From Cadophora sp. MPI-SDFR-AT-0126 (Eukaryota; Ascomycota; Leotiomycetes; Helotiales; Ploettnerulaceae): a stretch of 64,000 bases of DNA. Within the stretch, counting starts at the first letter, position 1. Every line of letters starts with the position of its first letter. This document shows, piece after piece, positions 23,847 through 35,581 of the stretch. The notes under the pieces are model-generated. The model was given only the letters and a program-made list of their open reading frames with translations. It was not told the DNA's origin and made no database searches. Both the position numbers and the translations under genes were made by a program. The stretch lies in contig JAGMVK010000009.1 of assembly GCA_020747065.1 (NCBI GenBank), forward strand, positions 434,001 through 498,000, given 5' to 3'.

Positions 23847-24892
23847 TTATGCTGCTGCCACTTTGGCTGAGTATTTCGTAGCCGCCTTGTCAAACAACGA
23901 TGACTTTTCTTCGAGGTCTTGGAGGAAATGGTGGTTCGGAGCGGTGCTTTGAAGATCACTGAAATCATTTATTAGTTTCTGTGCGATGGTGCGCTGAGAA
24001 TTAAGGATGAGACATACGCCTTCAGTTGTTTCGGATCTTTGCCAGCAATGATCTCGAGGACAATGCTGTTGGCAATTGCTTCCGAGTCCTTGGGATCCTT
24101 CGCCAAAGCTTGTTTGAGAGCTGCCTCCGCCTCTTCCAATCGTCCGAGGTGGATTTCCGCAACTGCCTGTGATATCAAGCTTTGGTTCGCAGAGGTTGAT
24201 GGGGCTTGTGCGAGTTCCTCGAAAACATAAAACGCTTGTTGGTATTTCTCTCCGCCCTAATGTTCGTCAAGGCGTGCCCATATCATGAAGTCGTCCCAAC
24301 TTACCACTCGCAAACCAACCCATGACTCTGCAAGGTTGACAAGCAGACTATCTTGAGCCCATTTCCTCGCTGTTGCGACTTCTTTGACGGCTAAATCAGT
24401 GCGGTTCTGCTCCAGGTGGATTTGAACAATTAGGGCGACAGCCTCAACTATGAATCATGATCAGCGCAACCCGCCGTGCCAGTAAGAGCCAGACATACGA
24501 TTTCCCTGGTGCTGAGAGAGCAGTGCCAAAGCCTCCTCGCTCTTGCCAGCAGCCTGCAGAACAGTGCCAGCCAGAACCTGGACCGTAGAGTTATCTCCAG
24601 CCTCGCTAGCCAGCTTCTCCGCCGTCTTCACAGCCTTGCTCTCATTTCCAGCCTTGAGATCTGCCAGCGCTCCTACAGCAACCAACTCGACTTCCTGCTC
24701 GCCTTGTACATCTGCGACGACATCCTCAGCTTGTCCAAGGGCGATCTGGGCGCGGAGTGAGATGATGCGGGCGGGGAGCTTGTTCTCTTCGGAGAGACCT
24801 GCGGTGTCGAAATCGATGGCTTCCTGGAATTGGCCTTGGTGGAAGAAGTTGTGCAAGTTAAGCAACTCGCCTTCTGCAGAGAATGGATCCAT
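23847..24892 (-). CDS. sec28: Coatomer subunit epsilon (epsilon-COP)
   Basis: Four exons: 24499-24892, 24305-24447, 24018-24256 and 23847-23958, giving 295 residues, the usual size for this family. The protein is a TPR-like helical solenoid: MDPFSAEGELLNLHNFFHQGQFQEAI at the start, and EIHLGRLEEAEAALKQAL plus DPKDSEAIANSIVLEIIAGK near the end, are typical epsilon-COP repeats. It belongs to the COPI vesicle coat and acts in Golgi-to-ER retrograde transport. Met at 24892 was chosen because it begins the conserved DPFSAEGELLNLHN segment; an in-frame upstream Met at 25036 would add a non-conserved stretch and overlap the stop of the upstream gene. Confidence 0.95.
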
Positions 24893-25032
24893 CGTGGGTT
24901 TTGTGACGTGATATGATGAGCGTGGTAGAAGATTGATTATTCGTAGATACGTGTGTGAACCCCAAAGGAGTCGGCGGGCTGGGTCGCGGCGGGATTTAGC
25001 GTCCGTGCTGCATTTCCGCTCCGCTGTGTCAT

Positions 25033-25959
25033 TCAAACATTTGCTGCTCGTCCGAGATCTTCTCTGAACGATATATTTCCGAGCTCCTGTCCTTCAATTT
25101 TTCCAAATGTCATAGCTCTCCCCAGTCTCTTCTGTTTTCTCTCAGTCCAGAAGTCTCGAATCTTTTGCAAGTCAACATCCTTGCCGCTGGATGGACACGT
25201 ATTGAGTGGTCGTTTCCACCCAGGCAACTTCCAGCTCATGGAACCAAAGTTTGACGGTATGACCGTAACTTCATGTTCATGGTCCGGCTCTGGCATCAGG
25301 TCCGATGTATCTGAGATCTCCGAGTCATCAACAGCCAGCTTCTCCCGTACATCCATCCAATATGCTCGAGCCACGTCCTGGCGCCTCGTCTCGTCGACTT
25401 TGTGCTGAACCTCATGGCAAAGGTTGTCGTAGAAAAGGCCGTCCATCCAGTCGCGGTAACAAGCTTCTTCCTCTTTCAAGCATCGCATCAATGGTTTGCT
25501 TCGGAAGAATTGACGATGTCTTTCGAGTTTCTGTTCCATGGTCTCCTCGAAATGTTCCTCTGCTTCAGACTCTTTCTCGATGTTGCTCTTTTCGTAATCG
25601 CTTTCGCTGCTGTCACTGCTCCACCTCGAAATCTCCCCTTCATAGCCCAGTCCTTGTGTATTGTGTTGCGCAGTCAAGTTGTTGGAAATGCTGTTTGCCA
25701 ACCTTAATCCTTTCCTTGACACTTTCTGTTTAGTAGATACCGTTAGATTCTCCAGTCTCTCAAACGAGGGCCAGTGTTTGTCGCTCAAACGCAAACCAAG
25801 CCCTCGAACCTTTTTGGCTTTATCATTGCAAGACTCGGTTTCTGCCTTCATACTGGCTTTGTTATCGAGGCACCAGAGTAGAAATGTTCCTGTTTTGAAT
25901 GTCCTATTGTTGACTCTAAACGATCTTTCACAATAGCAAGGTCTTGCTTGACTAGACAT
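25033..25959 (-). CDS. Hypothetical acidic protein, 308 residues, single exon
   Basis: One uninterrupted frame of 308 codons from ATG to stop. I do not recognise a domain. The sequence is rich in charged residues, with an acidic Ser/Glu stretch (SSDSSESDYEKSN) near residues 113-135, a Trp/Cys-containing middle (RCLKEEEACYRDWMDG), and a C-terminal basic patch (WTERKQKRLGRAM). No signal peptide or membrane span is visible. It lies 140 bp upstream of the epsilon-COP start on the same strand, and its start is only 220 bp from the divergent WW-kinase gene. Length and composition support a real gene, but the function is unknown. Confidence 0.7.
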   Translation of the reverse strand: MSSQARPCYCERSFRVNNRTFKTGTFLLWCLDNKASMKAETESCNDKAKKVRGLGLRLSDKHWPSFERLENLTVSTKQKVSRKGLRLANSISNNLTAQHNTQGLGYEGEISRWSSDSSESDYEKSNIEKESEAEEHFEETMEQKLERHRQFFRSKPLMRCLKEEEACYRDWMDGLFYDNLCHEVQHKVDETRRQDVARAYWMDVREKLAVDDSEISDTSDLMPEPDHEHEVTVIPSNFGSMSWKLPGWKRPLNTCPSSGKDVDLQKIRDFWTERKQKRLGRAMTFGKIEGQELGNISFREDLGRAANV

Positions 25960-26179
25960 GAATTATTCACCCATCAAATGGGCATTCCAAGTCTATTTAC
26001 TGTATGCTATTGAGCTCATGACCCGTCTCAACATTCACAGCCCATTCCATTCATCTTTATGAGCCCTCGCAGCAAATTCTCCCAGCTTCGGGCGTCTAGG
26101 CCTTCAGCTGTCGCAACTTCTCCACAGAAGCATAGCCGTAGCAACTGCCATCTACTATATTTTCCCGCGAAATATCAAG
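25960..26179. promoter_or_regulatory. Compact divergent promoter of orphan gene and WW-kinase gene
   Basis: Only 220 bp separate the two divergent start codons, so both transcripts must begin from this short segment. A weak AT-rich core (ctatatttt) lies at about 26155-26163, close to the kinase start. Confidence 0.5.
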
Positions 26180-27835
26180 ATGGCGCCGAACAGGAGACTC
26201 AGCGACAAGCACAAAGAGGCCCTGAGGAAGACCTACCCTGAACTCAGGGCATTGCCTGCCACCTGGCAATTCTTCATCGATGACAAAGATGAGGTAAATT
26301 ATTACATCGATGCCGAGAAGCGGAAAGTCAAGACCCGTGATCATCCCAGGCTTGGGAAATTACCTGAGCACTGGGTGTTCATGGTGATGGAAGAAAAGAA
26401 AGACATTGGCTACATCAGGCTGGGGTATTTCAATAAGAAAACCAAGGAAGAGTTGCGTGAAGATCCTCGGAACACGCCCAAATCGCTCCAAAAGGTTCGG
26501 AAAGCAGCAGAAACGACAGACGGGCTGGAAATAGCTGCTGCGCTCAGGCGGTCTACGAGAAGGGAGCCTATCGAGTTGATGAAGCGTCAACCTATTGGGC
26601 ATAAGAACATTCGATCAAAATATGAGATCATGCACGTAATCGACGACGGAGGTGGAGGCATCGGTGCAATGAACGGTGGTGTTTTCGTCGTCAGAATCAA
26701 AGGGCATACACGGCTCAGCGTCGAGAAAAGGGATGTAACATACACCGTCGTCCATCTCTCTTCGTAATGTACTTCGTAGTCGTCACCAAACATACTAACA
26801 TTGTATAGATTCAAGTCAGACGGCTTAGACCTGGGTTACAAGGAGACAGAGATGCTTCATCGACTGAAGCATGGATCCCTATCCTTTTATACTGCTGGTT
26901 TTATCGATAGGAACCTGGGCGTGGGATCCGTTTATGTCGAATTCTGCGATCGTGGTTCTATGGACGACGTCTTCGACAAATACAATAAGCGCAACATTTG
27001 GGCACGCGAGAACAACAAGCCGTTGAATCGTGTCGCAGAAGGATTTCTCTGGCATATCTTGATCGGCTTGGTTGACGCAATGGCATACTTCGCAAACGGA
27101 CGTAGCTATGTGGATCCCAACGTACTCGATACAGAGCCAGCGGACAATTGGATTCCCGTGGTACACAGAGACATCAAGCCCGACAATGTATTGTTTCGGT
27201 CGAGAGATACCTTGGGAAGCCAAAAGTATCCTTACTGCGTCGTCAGTGATTTCGGGCTCGCAACAGACGATGTAGACTCCGATCACCCAAAAGCAGACAG
27301 ATATCATGTCGAAGGCTATCAATGCGGAACAGCGACCTACTATGCCCCAGAATTATGCTGGCATCCATATCCCATGCCTGGAAAGAAGGAACAGGCTCAA
27401 AAATTTGCTGATGGCAACAGACACACCAATAAATCAGACGTCTGGGCAGTCGGCGCATGCGTCTACAACCTAGCCATAGCTAAAGCACCACGTATAGGGG
27501 GTCAAGCAAGATGGGGCGGCAGCCAAGCATACGCACATCTCAAATTCCCTCCGCCAAAAGGCCTAGATACTACGGCCTGGATCCACGGAAGAGCATCCCG
27601 CGTTAAAGAGCTCGACATTGGTGGCGATATCGGCTACTCTCCGCAACTCCGTAAGGCGATCATAATGGCGACCGAGTGGGACCCCGATAAGAGACCACAG
27701 TCCGCTGAGTTGGTGCAGATGTACAAGAAGATGGTCAGGGAAGCTGGACATCATGTGATGGTTCCTGAGCAGTTGCCCGAGTGGGCTTTCAGGGTCCATG
27801 ACTACCATAGTGAGAAGCCTCGGCCAGCGGAATGA
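26180..27835 (+). CDS. Protein kinase with two N-terminal WW-like repeats
   Basis: Two exons, 26180-26763 and 26809-27835, give 536 residues. Residues 25-57 (LPATWQFF...YYID...DHPR) and 61-97 (LPEHWVFM...GYFNKKTKEEL..DPR) read as two degenerate WW domains, each with the first Trp and closing Pro but lacking the second Trp. The kinase domain follows from about residue 148: a Gly-rich stretch DDGGGGIGAMNGG, helix-C Glu207, VVHRDIKPDN with catalytic Asp316, SDFGLA with Asp342 and the YYAPEL segment. At the beta-3 position normally holding the ATP-binding Lys the model has VVHLS, that is His192. That residue sits 2-3 codons before the intron, so it depends on the splice choice. Substrate and pathway unknown. 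Confidence 0.85.
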
Positions 27836-29285
27836 TGAGTGCGGTGAGTTGGGGATGAAAAGAGATGAGTCAACAAAGTGGTCCAGTGACTGCAGTCTCT
27901 GATGTTGTGTGGCAACTAGGCGTTGTCGAGGGTATTGCCATTCACAGGCTTGTCGGCGAAGTGACGATCTTGTAATATTTTCCCTCGCAACTAGAATATC
28001 ATGTCGTTGAAACACCTGGTACAATGGTACAGAGAGAAAGAAATCTGGCTTTTGTTTATTGCTAGATCAAGAATCAAAGTTGAGCGGCAGTCCATCTTCA
28101 GTAACAGAAATGTCACTCGTCCTTTCTCGACCACCTTCCATCTCGCGGAACGTGCTTAAATCATTCATCTCTATTTCCCCACTTGTGTCTCCAATCTCGC
28201 TCAATGCCATGGAATGCTTCGCTCAAATCAAGTCTTTGCAGCAGCGCATTCATTTTCTATACCGCATGAAGCCTCTTATCTACTACCCCTCCTCCTCCTC
28301 CTCCTCCTAGATCAAAACTCGAGATCCCAACTTCCACCCCGTCTCGCCTCATGCACCGACAGTACTTACATTACAATCCCATCCAATCCGATCTACTCTA
28401 GCCAAGCGAAAAGTGCCACAGCAGAACGCCTCCCTGAGCATGCAATTACTGCTAAATCACCACATCATCAACTTTCTCCTTGAAAATGATTCTGCAATTC
28501 AGGAGTGCTCTGTATGGAGTGCAGAATACTCATGTGGAGCGATGTTTCAGACTGCGTCGTCGCTTAGGAAGACGGTGTTGTGATTGGAGTGGGGGTCTGA
28601 AGTATCACTTGCGCTCTAGAGGGGTCTTTCCCGTACCCCTGACCCTCGACCCACCACACCTCAAAAACCTCGATGGACATCTCAATGTGCTGTCAATGAG
28701 TCAGAAATGAGTCGGCTTCATGAGTCTGTATTTGCCTATTGTAAATGGAGAATTGCATAGCATGTGCCGATCTTTGATATCATCCCGTGGTTTTGTGACT
28801 GTACCTTGTGCGGTTGTTTATGGTGGGGGTGTTTTCAGGAGGTGGGGGTTAGGCGAGAGTGATGACCGAGATAGAGACCTTTTGTCACTTGGACGAGTTG
28901 CTTGCTCGAGCTTGGCAAATTTCCTCTCCCATTTCTGTGACTGAGTGTGGCTCGAGAGCATGTATAAATCTCTCAGGTTGGTTTTATTACGCAGAAGATT
29001 CAGACGGAGTGTAAAGCTTCCTCGATGTATGTACGTATGTGTATATTTTCCTAAAATATATACAGAAAAATAACCTCCCTTGTCTACCTCTAGAAATGGC
29101 CAAGCCGATACCTGGTATATAATCTTCCCAAGCAAAAGTCAATACCAAACGCCAAACCAAACGCCAGAGTCAAAGCCCTCTTCCCGAAACCAACTCAAGA
29201 AAGCCCTCTCTAATGTACCATCTCAAACTCCATAGCTCCATAGTTACCCTCTAGTCAGCCCTCTAAGTCCAACTAAGAGGCCCCT
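27836..29285. other. Intergenic between convergent genes, no gene seen
   Basis: 1.45 kb between the 3' ends of the kinase and the GH16 gene. It contains a (CCT)7 microsatellite at 28288-28308 and scattered short frames without support. Confidence 0.45.
28288..28308. repeat. (CCT)7 microsatellite
   Basis: Seven perfect tandem copies of CCT in a gene-free region; a simple repeat with no visible function. Confidence 0.9.
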
Positions 29286-30110
29286 TCACTCAGACTCATA
29301 GACCGCCACATATTGCACCTCCATCCCAGCTGCTTTCCCACTCGCGGTATCAGCACCGACATTCCCCGGCCACGACCCTCCAACAGCTACATTCAGCGTC
29401 AAAAACATGCCTTTCTGCGCAACTGACTTCCACGCCCCCTCATCGCCCACATCCCTTCCGTGAAGGACCTTGAACGCCTGTCCATCCATATACCACGTGA
29501 TACTCTGCTCGGTCCAGTCGCCACTTCTGAGATCGATAGCATGGGCCCACGTGTGAAAAGCCCCATAATCAAACGCCATTCCCTGCCCAAGTCCCGTCGG
29601 ATCATTACAAGCAGCCCCACAATGGATAGTTCCATGCCCAAGCACGTCCCCATTGATATTCTCCATCGTATCAATCTCGCCACACCCGGGCCAATCAACA
29701 CCATTCCTGACGGCCTCACCCAGCGACCAGAACGCCGGCCAGATCCCCTGGAGTTTGGCTCCGGGATCTCCAAGCTTGAGTCTGGCTTGCACGATCATCT
29801 GGCCGCCTGCTTTGGCCTGGAAGTTTGGCATGGACTCGATGCGGCAGGATGTCCACTTGCCGTTGTTGTTTTCAGGCGTGATGAGAAGAGTGTTGGCCGG
29901 TGTGATGGCGCAGTTGCCGTCTTCAGTGTAGGTTTGCTGTTCGTTGTTGGACGGAGTCCCGGTGTACCGGTCCCATTTTGCTGGGTCGAGGGTAGTGCCG
30001 CTAAAGTCGTCGGACCAGGTGACGCGGAAGCCGGGAATGGTTTCTGGTGCTATTGCGAGGACGGAGCTGAGAATGGCTAGGCCAGAAACGAGGGTTGATA
30101 TAGTGTACAT
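29286..30110 (-). CDS. Secreted GH16 endo-beta-glucanase (laminarinase / lichenase type)
   Basis: A single-exon gene of 274 residues. Residues 1-19 form a signal peptide (MYTISTLVSGLAILSSVLA). The mature protein is one GH16 beta-jelly-roll. The catalytic signature GEIDTMEN is present, with nucleophile Glu145, Asp147 and acid/base Glu150. WPAFWSLG before it and SITWYMDGQAF after it are typical. There is no GPI anchor signal or added binding module. It likely cleaves beta-1,3 or mixed beta-1,3/1,4-glucan outside the cell. A TATA-like ATTATAATAG lies about 60 bp upstream of the start. Confidence 0.95.
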   Translation of the reverse strand: MYTISTLVSGLAILSSVLAIAPETIPGFRVTWSDDFSGTTLDPAKWDRYTGTPSNNEQQTYTEDGNCAITPANTLLITPENNNGKWTSCRIESMPNFQAKAGGQMIVQARLKLGDPGAKLQGIWPAFWSLGEAVRNGVDWPGCGEIDTMENINGDVLGHGTIHCGAACNDPTGLGQGMAFDYGAFHTWAHAIDLRSGDWTEQSITWYMDGQAFKVLHGRDVGDEGAWKSVAQKGMFLTLNVAVGGSWPGNVGADTASGKAAGMEVQYVAVYESE

Positions 30111-32845
30111 GTTGTCTGAGTTGAGTGATTTTCAGATGTGTTGGGCTGCAGTGTGTTGTGTTGATGTGGAATTATAATAGTGTAAGCGAGTAAGAGCAAG
30201 TAAGCCAAATGTTTAGAAAGGAATGTGGTGGTAGCGAATTATGCAAACTATGAACTCCGAGCAAAGACAAGAGGGAAAAGGGAGGAGCAACTCGATATAT
30301 AAATATGCAAGTAGAGCTCTTTATGTTCTAAGAAAAGGGGGGGTGTTTGAGCGCGAAACAAAAGCTTTGTACACTTCGATTCGCCCACATCGGCTATTTC
30401 AGGGGCAGGAACGGAGCCAGAGGCGGATAAACGAGCCCCAGACACCAAGTAGACAGCTCCATATATTAGTGTACCCATGTACAATATCAGGCCGAGATAC
30501 ACGTTGATGGATTCCACATGGCATTGATAGCTCCTCCAAGCCTCTGCCGCCTGGGCACTTTGCGGTGAAGTGTTGGCGCATCTATGCGTGGAGAGAATGC
30601 CTTGCATCCTACATGCCAAATTTTGAGTTCGTTTAGGAAAGACCATCAAAATCGTGCGATTCCTCGGCGTGGGTACCGAATTGGCTGTATGAGTGAGATG
30701 AGAGTGAATTAAAGTGAGTAGAATATATTTCAGCCCCTCTGTCACATCCCCCTATTTTTGGTCGTCTCGCTCTTCCTTCGAGGGAGCGTACAAGAGTACC
30801 CAAAGGCGAGTAAGGCACAAGATGGAGGTAAGGCGCTTTGCTTGTATGGCATCGGAGGAACGAAACGAAACAAAAAAAACCAAACGCAGGAGTTGTGGCG
30901 CCCAGAACGCAATCGAAGCAGAAGATGAGATGAACGAAGTCAAAAAATCGTGGGTGCGCAGGTCACATTCAGGTCCATCGGAACGCTCATTGGCGAGACG
31001 CACGATGGTTTGAAACAAGGCAGAATAAGAGCCAAACAGAGCCTGACCAGTCCCCGTCCAAGTCCCAGTCCAGCGGGTAGGATCTAGATGTCAGGGATCT
31101 CAAGGATCCTTATTTTCACTCCACCTCCAACCCTGCGAGTCCTGTGCTTGCTGGTCTTGCTGTTCGTTGGCGCGCTGAGTTGGCTCCTCTCAGGGGCTGA
31201 GTTTTGAGTGTCAGTTTGTGAGGACCATTTTAGCCGAGCCACTCAGGGATGAGCGTTGCATCCTTATTTTGTTGGAGGAGGACAACATGCAGCCGATAAG
31301 GCGAATCGTATACTTATGTTAGAGTGAGCTTTGGGCTCGGGGCTCGGGCTGTGCCTAAATGGAATCTTGTGTGAGATGTTGAGGATTTGCTTGTGGCGGA
31401 TTAAAGATGTTGGCGTGATCAGATAGGAGGGGCCGACCGAGCTCGCTGCGAGGGACCAGTGAGGGACCGATAATGTGATAAGTGAGAACTCTATCGAACA
31501 TGCTTATTGTAACGTGTGTGTGGGCTGGGTTGAGCTATTGTTGGACTCGTACAGTTTTGGTAATGAAATGTATTTCCATATCACCCATGCTTGTGTTGGC
31601 TGTTCTGGAGGAATCGAGAACGCCGTTTAGGATTGAGAAACCGGTGCAACACAAAATCAAGATTAGCAACCCCGCCATGTGCATACAATTGTCTCTGCAA
31701 ACTGGAGATTTGGGGCTCCAGATCCTCGTTTAGAGTAGGTCAATGCTTCCCGCGATCTTGAACTTTATTTGTTGATCATTGTGCGACGTTCTGTTCTGTT
31801 TAACTTTGTAAGTGCCGAGCCAACCGTTTGTATCGAAGTCAACGGTAATATATTAAAGATCTGCACACCTGATTACGATGCATCAAATCAAAGCCGTTCT
31901 TGAATCACAGATATGAACGCTTTCATATGCTGGACTTCTGCTTACGCATGAGAAAAAATGGGAGTTGGTCGGGACGTTAATTGCGTTTCATATGGTTGAA
32001 TTGAGGCTAACTCAGCTCCATGTTTCAGAATCCGTCTCCGTAAGAAAAGGGCGGTCTGTTGATTGGACCGTGAATCTTCCCACCAAATCATGCATGTAGT
32101 TGAATCACGACTCAAGCAAGAAATAAGTGGGTACTAAGTAATCCATTTTTTGAGAACTGCCAACGGTTTGATGCTTGAATTCTGACAACAAGCCTCGCTT
32201 AATTCCTCTAGGGTAACAAGTCCGAAATCCTTCCTTGGAAGAAAGAAATCAGCCTTCGAATACCAGGTGCTGATTCCAAATTTCAGCTGATCATACCATA
32301 ATTGCTCAGCTTAAGCTTATGGTGTTGTTGGACCTATTCCTGGAGGATTTGACGTTCCGTGTGGCGTTTAATAGGAAGAGAAGATGCGACTGAGTGGCGG
32401 GGTAGGTGGGGTAGGCAGTCACTCGCTCATCCTGGCTGTCGTACACTACTCACTTACACTGCCATGAGAGCAGGAAAACGGATGAAGAGCTTATGTGCTG
32501 TTTTGCTTCTCTCGCTGCATTCCGATGCACGACCCATTGGTCAGAGCCAACCGTCATACCGAGTGCAAACTATCATTAGTATTGTCTTTCTCATTCCACC
32601 TCGTCTAATCTAAACGCAATACAGATTATTGTCCAAATAGTCCGGTCCTCAATCGAGGCATATCACACAACCAGCTCCAACTTAGGTCTTTCATGATTCC
32701 ATTACTCATGTCGTCTTGACTCATTACATCAACTCCTTCCGCAATAAAGCTCGGCAGGAACAATCTTCTCTGGCTCATCACTTGAGAATCCTGCATGTCG
32801 GAACTGTTCGCCCATTCCCACTACCGGAAGTCAGTTCATCTCATG
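30111..32845. other. Intergenic, 2.7 kb, no gene seen
   Basis: Upstream of GH16 and downstream of the DUF6536-like gene. No frame shows a domain, compositional signal or splice chain. It could hold long regulatory sequence or a non-coding transcript, neither of which I can demonstrate. Confidence 0.45.
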
Positions 32846-35581
32846 TCACTTCAGAATATCTCGAGGAAATGGAGACGTACAATCGCCCCATTGGATACCA
32901 TTTGCGTTGAAATCAAACAGCTCGGTCGTGGAAGCACAACAAGCGCGGATGGATCCATACCTTTCAGATATGGTCAGTCGAGCAGAGCAAGTGGATAGTG
33001 TATGGAACTTACATCTGGGGGATGAATCCTTCACGTGTATAAGTAAAGCCCACCAGCAAATGACCGTCAGAGCGATCATCAATATCGTGGATAGGAATAT
33101 CGGGTAGGCAGCATAAGTCACCTAAGAGCACAGCAGTCAGCGAACAGACCCCGAAGCAGATGACCATGTCAAGAAAAAAGTACAACACCTACAAAATAGA
33201 TCGAGTGCTCAATTCCATGCACATGATCCGTAAAAATCGTCTCCGTGGTCGAAATCGCCTGCCCAAGCAACCAATGCATCAAACTAGCATATATCATCAA
33301 CGGCGTCAACACCTTCCACGGCAGCTGGAGGAAATAACTCTGCTCAAACGGCCGCCCACTGACAATCGTACATCTCGGCCTCTTTCGTTTCGTCTCCCAT
33401 TCTCCCCACTCATGTTCCATGCTGATGAGACTCAGATTATAGATCAGCAGAAGGTAAAGTAAGCTGTAGAGGAACTGAGCGCCGTTGGAAATTGCGAATG
33501 CGAGGAATTCGCTCCCTAGCGAATCTGGTGGAAGTGCTGCGAGTGTGGCACTTGATGAGAAGCCACCCCATGTCCCGTACGAATGCTTCATTGTCCACGC
33601 AAGGCCGTGATTACACATTGCCCGGCGATATTTGTTATTTGGATTGTCGCAATTATTATGCCATCCTTGAGCCGTGAACGCCATAGCAACAATCAGGAAG
33701 ATGGAAGCACCCAGCATCGCAAGCGAGGTGAACATCAAGATCAACATCTGGCTGATGGCCGTCGAGCCCAGGTTTGAAAGCAGCGATTTCTTGTATTTGA
33801 TCGCAATGCTTGGGTGTGGCAAGTCGGCCGACATGTTGATCTCATTGAACTTCTTGCATTTCTGGCAGTGGCCGATGTCGTCGCCTGATGGTGAGGGAAT
33901 TGGGTCTTTGCAGTGCTTGTGGCAGGTGTGCGCTACTTCGTGTCTGTAACCGTCACCAGAGTTCAGGAGACATTCGTTCTTGACTTTCAGGTCTGGGTCG
34001 AGGACGGAGGCTACGATGACGTCTCCGAAAGTTAGACAGCGGTCTTTTGTGCGGGTTCGGGAGCGGTAGTTCAGTGCTATCATGTAGACTGCTTTGATGA
34101 GAAGGCAGCCGGCTAGGATGAATGCTGCTTGCATGCGGACATTCTCTCTGCACTGCTGGTGCTGTTTGTCGCCTAGTGTACAAGATACATGGCTGCCCAT
34201 CGTGCAGTTGCCGATCGAGTACCGTGAATAAGAATATCTGGAATATAGGGTGTGGTTCTACTCGTTGAGAGCGGACAAATAATCGGTTGTGTCTTTGTAT
34301 TCTGTGCAGTTACTGGTAAACTTCACTTCAACGCTTCTGTATGTTGTAGAGTTTCCCAGTTCATTGGTTTTGAAAGCCGAGGACAGGCTGCTGAGCCGCT
34401 CGGGAAGGACATAGGCATTGGATCGGAAGGCTGTCCAGCAGCCAGAATCATCATAACTTAAAGACGATACAGAGCCATACACGCCTCCAATAGCTTCGAT
34501 ATCAGATCCTACATCTGTATATATTATCTTTTCTGGCATGTGTATATAGAACGATGGCCCAATGACAGAATTTGCAAGGAAGTGGACCGGCTACATCTCA
34601 GTCAGTGAAAGTCGAGATGTCAGGAACAGGCCACCTACGACTGAGGTTAAAATGAGGAGTAGCCATGCGAGCCATGCTAAGGTCTTCCCTTTGCGTTTGT
34701 GGTTGATAGACCATGGGGAGTTCGTCCCGACCTTTGAATCTCCTCGCTTGCTCAACACCCATCGAATCTCGTCCACCTTCAACGCTGTGACAAGCTGCTG
34801 ATATGTATTCGAACAACCCAAAACCATCGTTGCGGCAATATTGATGAACAAGTGGATAGCCTGCCTTCAAATTAGAGACATGTTGCAGGACTACCCGACC
34901 CTACAGTGTAATCGGAACATACCACATTCTTCTTTTCGATCGACGTGCAGTTCTCTCCATCTTTCCCACCCACAGATGTCGTATGGGTATTAATTCGGTT
35001 CTTGAAATCCCCTAAATGAGCAAAAATAATAATGAACATCACCAACGAGCACACAGCCGTGAAAAATGCCATGGACCTCAGACTCCGATCAACCAACATC
35101 TGCTTCTTCCACCAACCGGGCCTTCCATGAGCGAAATTCCCATCGAATGTTGAAGTTGTTCTCGCAGATTGGACTGACTTCTTGGGCCATAATCTTTGAA
35201 CGTTCGATCTGAATCCTTTTCTGAGTCGAGGCTCTTGGTCTTGCTCTTCTCTTGTGGTTCCGAGCGAAAATGGACTGGCGAGGTCGTAATCAGAGGCTGT
35301 GGTGGCCTGGCTTTGCTTGCCCAGGAGAGAGCGCGAGGAGACGTCATCGTAGAATGAGAGGTTTTCTCTGCGGGTGGTCGATGTGATACTGTCGCCTGTA
35401 TTGAGAGTTACTCTGTCGTCCTCCTGTGATCTTTGGTCACTGGGCCTTGTCCTGTGCAGATACCGTCAGCTAAAGACCTTGGGACACAATTTCAATGTGT
35501 GTCTGCTCACTCCAAGTCCACCATGGAGATATCTGTCACATCATCCCAGTCATCGAAGAGTCGCGAGAATTGTGCATCCAT
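32846..35581 (-). CDS. Multi-pass membrane protein, DUF6536-like; 3' end doubtful
   Basis: Exons read as 35511-35581, 34923-35451, 34639-34860, 34262-34590, 33193-34192 and 32846-33121, giving about 808 residues if the last exon is unspliced. An N-terminal cytosolic tail of about 150 residues is followed by GRPGWWKKQ and the first span (AFFTAVCSLVMFIIIF), then KKNVAIHLFINIAATMVLGCSN and TSVPVHFLANSV, and several more spans. This order matches my recollection of the fungal DUF6536 family, which has no known function. A convincing 52-bp intron (32961-33012, with a CTGAC branch point) sits in the last exon. Removing it would join FIPQM to YGSIRACC, but only if a base is missing upstream. The 3' end is therefore uncertain. 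Confidence 0.78.
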
